The position numbers and the translations under genes are program-made. From Treponema sp. (GTDB lineage Bacteria; Spirochaetota; Spirochaetia; Treponematales; Breznakiellaceae): a stretch of DNA of 5,362 nt. Shown in pieces: positions 1 to 4,231 of this stretch (the first letter of the stretch is position 1; every line of letters starts with the position of its first letter). The notes under the pieces were generated by a model. That model saw only the letters and a list, made by a program, of their open reading frames with translations, was not told where the DNA came from and searched no databases. The DNA is taken from assembly GCA_031259035.1 (NCBI GenBank), contig JAIRLZ010000279.1, positions 1 to 5,362 of the forward strand. Reading direction: 5' to 3'.

Positions 1-446
1 TGGGTTAAAAGCACATCGACAAAACGTCCGTAAACAAGCCGGTTGAAAAAAAGGCGCGGCATAAGACGGAAAATCTGCCTCAACATCTGCCGGTCGGTAT
101 ATTGATTCTCTCCTTTGTTGTACCGCATGGAACCGCCGAGTCCGGCAAAAATGATCTTCCGCTCAATTTTTATTCTTGATCCAATATGAATCGCGCCCGA
201 ACCAAATTTCTTTTCTTCTCGTTCCCACAACATACTATTATCACGCGCATGTCCATGAAAGCCTTCCAAATCATGGTTGCCGTACACGGAAAGCAACGGC
301 TTGTTAAGGGAGGTAATGACAAAATCAAGATAATCCTGCGGCAAATCGCCCGCGCTCAAGATGATGTCGACATCCTTAAACCGTTCTTTTATACTGGCTG
401 TGTAAACAAGCGGGTCCAAATGATCCGCTATACAAAGTATCTTCAT
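1..446 (-). CDS. Calcineurin-like metallophosphoesterase, N-terminal part (runs off left edge)
   Basis: The reading frame is open from an ATG at 446 to the window edge, giving 148 whole codons. It starts MKILCIADHLDPLVY, has SAGDLP at residues 31-36 and YGNHDLEGFHGH at 55-66. The GD and GNHD motifs are the metal-ligand blocks of the calcineurin-like phosphoesterase superfamily, which hydrolyses phosphomono- or diesters with a two-metal centre. The usual first motif DxH appears here as D8-H9-L10-D11, a variant I associate with a small bacterial subfamily; the substrate is not known to me. A further block, IIFAGLGGSMRY (98-109), fits the next strand of the fold. The remaining motifs (H-rich C-terminal half) lie outside the window. 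No signal peptide is visible, so it is probably cytoplasmic. The start is supported by the promoter at 483-511, but the ribosome site (CAAAG directly before ATG) is weak. Family is confident; function is open. Confidence 0.85.
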   Translation of the reverse strand, partial: MKILCIADHLDPLVYTASIKERFKDVDIILSAGDLPQDYLDFVITSLNKPLLSVYGNHDLEGFHGHARDNSMLWEREEKKFGSGAIHIGSRIKIERKIIFAGLGGSMRYNKGENQYTDRQMLRQIFRLMPRLFFNRLVYGRFVDVLLT

Positions 447-482
447 CTTTGACTAAAACCGTGTACATTAGAGATGCCGTAT

Positions 483-511
483 AGTATATAGTATAACGCA
501 ATGTACGTCAA
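483..511 (-). promoter_or_regulatory. Sigma70-type promoter of the metallophosphoesterase gene
   Basis: Read on the minus strand, TTGACG (506-511) is followed after 17 bases by TATACT (483-488). Each hexamer matches the housekeeping consensus at 5 of 6 positions, and the spacing is ideal. Transcription should begin near 476, leaving a leader of about 30 nt before the ATG at 446. No operator is evident. Confidence 0.75.
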
Positions 512-629
512 CTCCAGCAGACAGCCATTGGACGCTCAAAGTCCCACGGGAAAGTCTCTTCGAAGTAGTTTCTTGAAGAAATCCCATGTATCGGAATGCG
601 CGTGTAAAAGAACGCTTTTCATTCGCAAA

Positions 630-717
630 GTCTGGTTTAATACCCCGCCGAATTTTCGATTCGCGCTTGCCGCGGCTCAAATAAGGCGGCGCCTACAAGA
701 TTGGTGTTAAACCAGAC
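630..717. repeat. 88-bp element bounded by 15-bp inverted repeats
   Basis: The ends GTCTGGTTTAATACC (630-644) and GGTGTTAAACCAGAC (703-717) are inverted repeats matching at 14 of 15 bases. In a plus-strand RNA the odd pair is a U-G wobble, so all 15 positions can pair; in a minus-strand RNA it is an A-C mismatch. A smaller hairpin, CGAAT/ATTCG with a 5-base loop, sits inside at 649-663. The interior is GC-rich compared with its flanks. It has the size and form of a REP-like or miniature mobile element, but no target-site duplication is clear. Confidence 0.5.
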
Positions 718-871
718 CTATTATAAATTTCCTTACAGTCGAGGAGTAATACAACTATAAAACTAAGACCGCAATCTATCATCCCAAGAGCGGATCGTCT
801 CTGCGCTAAAATGTTGAGATCGCTTAGTCCTATTATCTTATGTGGGATATTTAATCTTCAAGCGAGATGTA

Positions 872-919
872 TCAGTGAGGCGATTAGGAAACGAACAAAG
901 AATCCCTTCGCCTCATTGA
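872..919. repeat. 12-bp stem-loop in non-coding spacer
   Basis: TCAGTGAGGCGA (872-883) and TCGCCTCATTGA (908-919) pair over 12 positions with a 24-base loop. One pair is G-U in the plus-strand RNA and would be C-A in the minus-strand RNA, so folding favours a plus-strand transcript. No T-run follows, so it is not a convincing terminator. Role unknown. Confidence 0.4.
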
Positions 920-957
920 CACAATAATTCGCTTCAATCAGTGTGGGATTAGTACAA

Positions 958-990
958 CTTTGAGGAATTGATTTCCACAATTCCTCAAAG
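958..990 (-). terminator. Hairpin terminator after the small exported protein gene
   Basis: CTTTGAGGAATTG (958-970) and CAATTCCTCAAAG (978-990) form a perfect 13-bp stem with a 7-base loop, starting 5 bases after the stop codon of the gene at 996-1340. On the minus strand it is followed by TTGTACT, a poor U-tract, so it may terminate transcription inefficiently or mainly protect the mRNA 3' end. Confidence 0.6.
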
Positions 991-995
991 CCAGC

Positions 996-1340
996 TTATT
1001 TCTTCGCAGGCGCGGCGGCGTCAACTTTCACAATTTTGATAGCGCCTTTGCCGTCTTTATACCCCTTGCCTTTGTAAGCGACGGTAGCTGTTTTTCCTGC
1101 CGCCACTTTAATGGGCGCTTCGTTTACACCGTCCGCGCTGTACGTAACAGTCACTTCAGCGGCGCCATCATTAATAACGAAAACGCTCGCCGCGCCTTTT
1201 ACCAATACCCAACCAGCAGATACTTTGCTGGCTGTGTCTGTGGCCGACACCGTCCCGCCTGCAGGCGGTTTCTGTTGCGCCGCCGCAAAAGCGGATACCA
1301 TAAACAGCAATACTATTGCTCCTAAAAATGTCTTCCTCAT
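996..1340 (-). CDS. Small exported protein of unknown function (114 aa)
   Basis: The protein starts MRKTFLGAIVLLFMVSAFA, a classic Sec signal peptide with a basic N-region, a hydrophobic core at about residues 5-18 and an AAA-Q cleavage region near 20-22. There is no lipobox cysteine, and no cysteine at all, so it should be periplasmic or released rather than a lipoprotein. The mature part of about 92 residues is rich in Ala, Val, Lys, Gly and Thr and alternates like beta strands (for example ASVFVINDGAAEVTVTYSAD, then IKVAAGKTATVAYKGKGY). It ends in a lysine-rich tail, APAKK. I do not recognise a family; a small beta-sandwich or carbohydrate- or envelope-associated protein is possible but unproven. 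The start is well supported by GAAGGAG six bases before ATG. A hairpin at 958-990 follows the stop, so it is probably monocistronic. Confidence 0.82.
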   Translation of the reverse strand: MRKTFLGAIVLLFMVSAFAAAQQKPPAGGTVSATDTASKVSAGWVLVKGAASVFVINDGAAEVTVTYSADGVNEAPIKVAAGKTATVAYKGKGYKDGKGAIKIVKVDAAAPAKK

Positions 1341-1365
1341 AAAAGACTCCTTCAGAAAAAAGATG

Positions 1366-1387
1366 TATATATCTCTAAAGATATATA
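1366..1387 (-). repeat. AT-rich 9-bp hairpin in the leader of the small exported protein
   Basis: TATATATCT (1366-1374) and AGATATATA (1379-1387) form a perfect 9-bp inverted repeat with a 4-base loop, 26 bases upstream of the ATG at 1340. If transcription starts near 1385 the hairpin would be at the very 5' end of the mRNA, where it could stabilise the message; it could equally be an operator or chance in AT-rich DNA. Confidence 0.35.
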
Positions 1388-1391
1388 TATA

Positions 1392-1400
1392 AATATATCA
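1392..1400 (-). promoter_or_regulatory. Possible extended -10 element for the small exported protein gene
   Basis: On the minus strand the sequence TGATATATT contains a TG one base before TATATT (1392-1397), as in extended -10 promoters. The best -35 match 18 bases upstream, TAGAAT, agrees with consensus at only 3 of 6. The surrounding DNA is so AT-rich that several -10-like hexamers exist, so this is tentative. Confidence 0.3.
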
Positions 1401-1454
1401 CACGGATATAAATATATTCTAGAAGTTTATCGCGCTTCGCGCATAAAACCTCAA

Positions 1455-1475
1455 AAATCGCCGATTGGGCGATTT
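1455..1475 (-). terminator. Rho-independent terminator, probably of the chemoreceptor gene
   Basis: AAATCGCC (1455-1462) and GGCGATTT (1468-1475) form a perfect 8-bp stem with a 5-base loop. On the minus strand the stem runs straight into TTTTTGAGGTTTT, a fair U-tract. It lies about 175 bases after the receptor stop codon, so the receptor mRNA would carry the two other palindromes in its 3' untranslated region. Confidence 0.6.
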
Positions 1476-1494
1476 CTTGCCTTGCAAACTCCGT

Positions 1495-1524
1495 CGAACC
1501 TTTGGTTCGCAAACCAAAGGTTCG
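1495..1524. repeat. Perfect 13-bp palindrome
   Basis: CGAACCTTTGGTT (1495-1507) and AACCAAAGGTTCG (1512-1524) are perfect inverted repeats with a 4-base loop. No T-run follows on either strand, so it is not an obvious terminator. It belongs to a cluster with 1455-1475 and 1543-1582. Confidence 0.55.
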
Positions 1525-1542
1525 CGGCAACCCGTAAATCGT

Positions 1543-1582
1543 GGTTTTCATGGCTTTTTTCAACGAAAAAACCATGAAAACC
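1543..1582. repeat. 17-bp palindrome with one bulged base
   Basis: GGTTTTCATGG (1543-1553), a bulged C, then TTTTTT pair with AAAAAACCATGAAAACC (1566-1582) around the loop CAACG. All 17 pairs are Watson-Crick. It lies about 70 bases past the receptor stop codon and may serve as a processing or protective hairpin of that mRNA, or be part of a dispersed repeat. Confidence 0.55.
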
Positions 1583-1649
1583 TACCAGCGCAAACAGGCT
1601 GCTAGGGCGGCCGCAAACGTGTTTGAGCGCCGCTCTGCGGGGGGGAAAT

Positions 1650-3812
1650 TCATTCCACCTTAAATTTTGATATCTCACTGACCAACGTGTTTATATGATT
1701 TTTGTTTTCAACGCTTATCTCGCTTACACGAGTTACAGCCACGTTAATCTGCTCCGCGCCGGACGCCATTTCATTCATTCCATTGGTAATCTCCTGCGTA
1801 AGCCCGGCGAGGTTCTTGCTCTCTGAAATTACTTCACGGCTTCCTGTCCGCATTTCTTCCGAACCGCTCTTAACCAGCTTGGTTAGATCGTTAAGCTGCC
1901 CGATTGATTCAAGTATTTGCTGACTTCCGGAATTTTGTTCTTCCATAGAAGAACGTATGTTTTCTTCCTGCTCCGAAACCGTTTTAACCCCCTTGTCAAT
2001 GGCCTCAAATCTGTTCAAAACCGAATCTGTTGACTTCATTATTTTATCAATAGATTCTTTGATCTTTTTGAGAATACCCGCGATGGTTTTGGATTGTTCT
2101 CCAGAAGATTCGGCTAATTTTCTGATTTCATCAGCGACAACGGCGAAGCCTTTGCCCGACTCTCCGGCATGTGCGGCTTCAATAGCCGCGTTCATAGACA
2201 GAAGGTTGGTTTGACTTGCGATATTCTCCATAACCGCGGTAATTTCCAATAGCCCCTCGGACTCCCTCGCTATTCCCTGAATATCAGCCGCGACTTCCTG
2301 AAGCCCATTACGTCCGATTTCAGACGCATCCGCAAGATTCTTAACATTTTCTCCATTTCGTACAAGCGTTTGCGTCACCGAGGTTATATTAGCGAGCATC
2401 TCCTCTATTGCGGACGAAGACCGCGCGATATTTTCCGATTGTTTTTCAATATGCTGGCTTAATTGTTCAATATTATCAGTTATCTGCCCCATAGTCGCGT
2501 TGGTTTCCGTAACGCTCGCCGATTGGTTGACAGTCTGCCCTTTGACGCTTTGGATATTGGAGGCGATTTGATTTACAGCCGCCGCCGTCTCCGTCATATT
2601 AGACGCGAGTTCATTTCCTATACCCAAAAGAGCCGTAGATTGCTGTTTTATAATAATAACAAGCCCCTTGATTTTATCTATGGTAAGATTAAAATAATGC
2701 GCCATGTCGCCGATTTCATCTTTAGATTTTACGTCAAGACGCCTTGTAAGATCCCCTTCCCCTTCGGATATATCTTTAAGCATAGTAACAATGCCTAGTA
2801 TAGGCCGGACTATACCTCCGGCTACAAGGAAGATAATAAACACGACAACGATAACAGCGACGCTCGCAAAAATAGCGGTAAATACAAGCAATGCGTTCAC
2901 TTCCTGTAGAACCGTTGCGCGCGGCACGGAAATAATCACCACCCACGCCGTAGTCGTTCCGCCCGCACAAAAAGGATACATAGCGAACAGCATCCCCCCT
3001 TCATCCATCACGGAGGGGCTGACCGTCCTTATTGATTCAAGAACGCTATTAACGCCATTTTGCCCAAGAGACTGCAAAGAAGCGGTTTGAAATTTAGAGC
3101 CGCGCAACTGAGGCTCAAAGTGGGCCGCGATGGTTCCGTCATTGGCATAAACTCCCGCATTGCCCGTACCGTACGGCTTCAGTTCACTAACCATAATCTG
3201 CAACGGCGTAATAACAACGCTCATCCCCACAAGTCCATATGTTGTTCCGTTTCTCATTATTGGAATTCGTATATCAATAGTAAAAGCGTCTTCCCCTTGT
3301 ATAACCGCCTTAACCGGATTAGATATGGTTTCAGTCTGGTTAAGCGTGGCGAGCGCCTCTTTATAATTAGGATAAGGCTTCATGGCTATGGTTCCAGTCT
3401 CTCTCGTATACATGGTTATATACTGCCCGCTCTCATCAGTGCCGGGCGTATTGGCAAGCTCGTCATCCAATTCATCTATGGCGTTAGGTTTCCAAGCGGT
3501 ATAAATGCTCACACAATCGGGGTTTGACTCAAGCACGCCATAAATGGTGCTATTGTAATTGTCACGCCTTTCATCAATATTAATATCTTGAAAACTATTC
3601 ATAATCTGAGATAACGTACGGAGAATATCCATATAGTTTTCAAAGTTTCTTTGTATGTCTTTTGCGGTAATTCCAGCTATATTTTGCAAATTCTCCAGCG
3701 CCGACGCGCTCTGAATTGAGCTTGCGCGAGAAAGCAGAACGCTCGATATGACACCTATCATGCCAATTGACATAACAGCCATAATTAAAGTCAGTTTTAA
3801 CCGTAACTTCAT
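1650..3812 (-). CDS. Methyl-accepting chemotaxis protein with double-Cache sensor (720 aa)
   Basis: This is a complete transmembrane chemoreceptor. Residues 7-29 form the first membrane helix. Residues about 40-300 form an extracellular dCache-like ligand domain, with VSIYTAWKPNAIDE (101-114), the N-T-P-G-x-D-E-S-G-Q stretch at 121-130 and LKPYGTGNAGVYANDGTIAA (211-230). Residues 305-332 form the second membrane helix. A HAMP domain follows (about 333-386, with IVRPI and GEGDLTRR), then the cytoplasmic coiled coil. Its signalling tip, with QTNLLSMNAAIEAA (534-547) and GKGFAVVADEIRKLAESS (553-570), is the CheA/CheW contact hairpin. Glu/Gln-rich helices on both sides carry likely methylation sites. 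The protein ends SKFKVE without a CheR/CheB-tethering pentapeptide. The ligand is not deducible; I do not see the amino-acid-binding RxWY signature of dCache domains. AGAGGAG six bases before ATG supports the start. No che genes are adjacent; it appears to be an orphan receptor under its own promoter at 4082-4110. Confidence 0.95.
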   Translation of the reverse strand: MKLRLKLTLIMAVMSIGMIGVISSVLLSRASSIQSASALENLQNIAGITAKDIQRNFENYMDILRTLSQIMNSFQDINIDERRDNYNSTIYGVLESNPDCVSIYTAWKPNAIDELDDELANTPGTDESGQYITMYTRETGTIAMKPYPNYKEALATLNQTETISNPVKAVIQGEDAFTIDIRIPIMRNGTTYGLVGMSVVITPLQIMVSELKPYGTGNAGVYANDGTIAAHFEPQLRGSKFQTASLQSLGQNGVNSVLESIRTVSPSVMDEGGMLFAMYPFCAGGTTTAWVVIISVPRATVLQEVNALLVFTAIFASVAVIVVVFIIFLVAGGIVRPILGIVTMLKDISEGEGDLTRRLDVKSKDEIGDMAHYFNLTIDKIKGLVIIIKQQSTALLGIGNELASNMTETAAAVNQIASNIQSVKGQTVNQSASVTETNATMGQITDNIEQLSQHIEKQSENIARSSSAIEEMLANITSVTQTLVRNGENVKNLADASEIGRNGLQEVAADIQGIARESEGLLEITAVMENIASQTNLLSMNAAIEAAHAGESGKGFAVVADEIRKLAESSGEQSKTIAGILKKIKESIDKIMKSTDSVLNRFEAIDKGVKTVSEQEENIRSSMEEQNSGSQQILESIGQLNDLTKLVKSGSEEMRTGSREVISESKNLAGLTQEITNGMNEMASGAEQINVAVTRVSEISVENKNHINTLVSEISKFKVE

Positions 3813-3887
3813 AATCTTCTCCTCTGTCTGTGAAGCATAGAATTTTATCCTTCAGGAACACCCTTTCAAAAGGGGGTTGCATACAAT

Positions 3888-3904
3888 TTACACTTTTTCT
3901 CCTC
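3888..3904 (-). promoter_or_regulatory. Start-stop (GTG-TAA) element with ribosome site in the receptor leader
   Basis: On the minus strand GAGGAG (3899-3904) is followed after five A residues by GTG (3891-3893) and directly by TAA (3888-3890). A ribosome could initiate and terminate at once, about 75 bases before the receptor ATG. Minimal start-stop frames can hold ribosomes on leaders, but the match may be accidental. Confidence 0.25.
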
Positions 3905-3947
3905 AAAAATCTCTTTATGAAAAGGAACGCTATCGCTCCCGCTTATT

Positions 3948-3957
3948 ACCTCCTCCT
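3948..3957 (-). promoter_or_regulatory. Orphan Shine-Dalgarno-like sequence in the receptor leader
   Basis: On the minus strand AGGAGGAGGT followed by AATAAG is close to a full complement of the 16S rRNA 3' end, stronger than the site that serves the receptor. No ATG, GTG or TTG follows at usable distance. It may be a ribosome standby site, a remnant of a lost gene, or chance. Confidence 0.3.
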
Positions 3958-4081
3958 ATGCTCCGTTAAGCTTACATAAGCCGAATCCTTTCAAAACCAA
4001 CCGAATTCTAAAAAAGACGCATTACACGCCGCCTTCCTTTAAGCAAGACACGAACTCGGACTTTTAACGGATTTATAAAAA

Positions 4082-4110
4082 AGTATAGCATTTCTTTGTT
4101 TTTTCATCAA
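4082..4110 (-). promoter_or_regulatory. Extended -10 sigma70-type promoter of the chemoreceptor gene
   Basis: On the minus strand TTGATG (4105-4110) is followed after 17 bases by TATACT (4082-4087), with TG one base before the -10 (4089-4090). The -35 matches 4 of 6 and the -10 matches 5 of 6; the extended TG should compensate. The spacer is A-rich. Predicted transcription start is about 4075. No flagellar sigma28 consensus was found nearby, so housekeeping expression is likely. Confidence 0.7.
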
Positions 4111-4133
4111 GCCCTATTTTAGAAAAATTATAT

Positions 4134-4212
4134 TGAGGCTTTCCCAAAACTAACCCGAACATAGTTCGCAAACATAGTTCGCAAACATAGTTCGCGTTTT
4201 GGGAAAGCCTCA
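4134..4212 (-). terminator. Stem element with 17-bp perfect arms, after the HD-domain gene
   Basis: TGAGGCTTTCCCAAAAC (4134-4150) and GTTTTGGGAAAGCCTCA (4196-4212) are perfect inverted repeats. The far arm begins 19 bases beyond the HD gene stop codon. On the minus strand it is followed by ATATAATTTTTCT, so it may act as terminator or 3' mRNA cap before the receptor promoter at 4082-4110. The 45-base loop is far longer than in standard terminators and carries tandem repeats. Confidence 0.6.
4157..4195. repeat. Three 13-bp tandem repeats inside the stem element
   Basis: The unit aaacatagttcgc occurs at 4170-4182 and 4183-4195, with a one-base variant (gaacatagttcgc) at 4157-4169. In minus-strand RNA each unit can fold as GCGAAC-UAU-GUUUGC using a G-U pair; on the plus strand the same position would be an A-C mismatch. 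Confidence 0.85.
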
Positions 4213-4231
4213 TTGGGATGAAAATAATCGC

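Larger units (their letters stand above)
447..957. other. Gene-free stretch with palindromic elements
   Basis: Apart from the promoter at 483-511, no credible gene is seen here. Open frames of about 70 codons occur on both strands around 468-710, but they overlap each other antisense, have no ribosome site I can see, and run through an inverted-repeat element. The stretch holds that element (630-717) and a stem-loop (872-919). An 8-mer, tgtgggat, occurs at 841-848 and 942-949. The rest shows no coding signal and could be a decayed gene, a non-coding RNA locus or plain spacer. Confidence 0.6.
1341..1649. other. Gene-free stretch between exported protein and chemoreceptor genes
   Basis: This 309-base gap holds the AT-rich leader and possible promoter of the small exported protein (1341-1425) and a run of three palindromes (1455-1582). 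It also has a GC-rich segment next to the receptor stop codon, with a NotI-type octamer at 1607-1614 and seven G in a row at 1639-1645. Two overlapping open frames of 66 and 75 codons cross the palindromes on the minus strand. Neither has a plausible ribosome site and both are best explained by the palindromic sequence. Confidence 0.55.
3813..4075 (-). ncRNA. Long, foldable 5' leader of the chemoreceptor mRNA (candidate regulatory RNA)
   Basis: If transcription starts near 4075, about 263 nt precede the ATG at 3812. The RNA has an outer helix, UCCGUUAA (4071-4064) with UUAACGGA (3969-3962), 8 Watson-Crick pairs. A second helix inside it, CCGAGUUC (4059-4052) with GAAUUCGG (4008-4001), pairs over 8 positions with one G-U. 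A small hairpin, GCUU/AAGC (3970-3981), abuts the outer helix, giving a three-way-junction layout. Downstream comes a Shine-Dalgarno-like AGGAGGAGGU with no start codon, then the hairpin GGAGCG/CGUUCC (3924-3939) followed by UUUU. The arrangement resembles an aptamer plus expression platform, but I recognise none of the known riboswitch consensus cores. An 8-bp match is not rare by chance in 260 nt, so this is a candidate only. Confidence 0.3.
3813..4231. other. Gene-free stretch upstream of the chemoreceptor
   Basis: This 419-base gap holds no credible gene. It contains the receptor leader, its promoter, and the stem element that follows the HD-domain gene. A minus-strand open frame entering the receptor gene out of frame from about 3906 lacks a ribosome site at its ATG and is a shadow. 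A plus-strand ATG near 3917 gives only 20 codons and has no ribosome site. The 10-mer cctttcaaaa occurs twice, at 3862-3871 and 3987-3996. Confidence 0.6.

Noticed and set aside
468..710. Overlapping antisense open frames of about 70 codons
   Set aside because: They overlap each other on opposite strands, cross the inverted-repeat element and the phosphoesterase promoter, lack ribosome sites, and resemble no family I know.
916..944. Perfect TTGACA hexamer on the plus strand as a promoter
   Set aside because: At 17-18 bases downstream the sequence is cagtgt, with no -10 match.
1369..1418. AT-rich tract as a replication origin
   Set aside because: No DnaA-box-like sequences or other origin features are visible; it is better explained as a promoter and leader region.
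1375..1678. Two overlapping minus-strand frames of 66 and 75 codons behind the receptor gene
   Set aside because: They run through three palindromes, one overlaps the receptor stop out of frame, and neither has a ribosome site; they are by-products of the repeat sequence.
3640..3906. Minus-strand frame of 88 codons overlapping the receptor start
   Set aside because: It begins at a TTG in the leader, its internal ATG has no ribosome site, and it runs out of frame inside the well-supported receptor gene.
4157..4195. Short CRISPR-like array
   Set aside because: The 13-bp units are directly joined with no spacers, there are only three, and they sit inside a hairpin loop.
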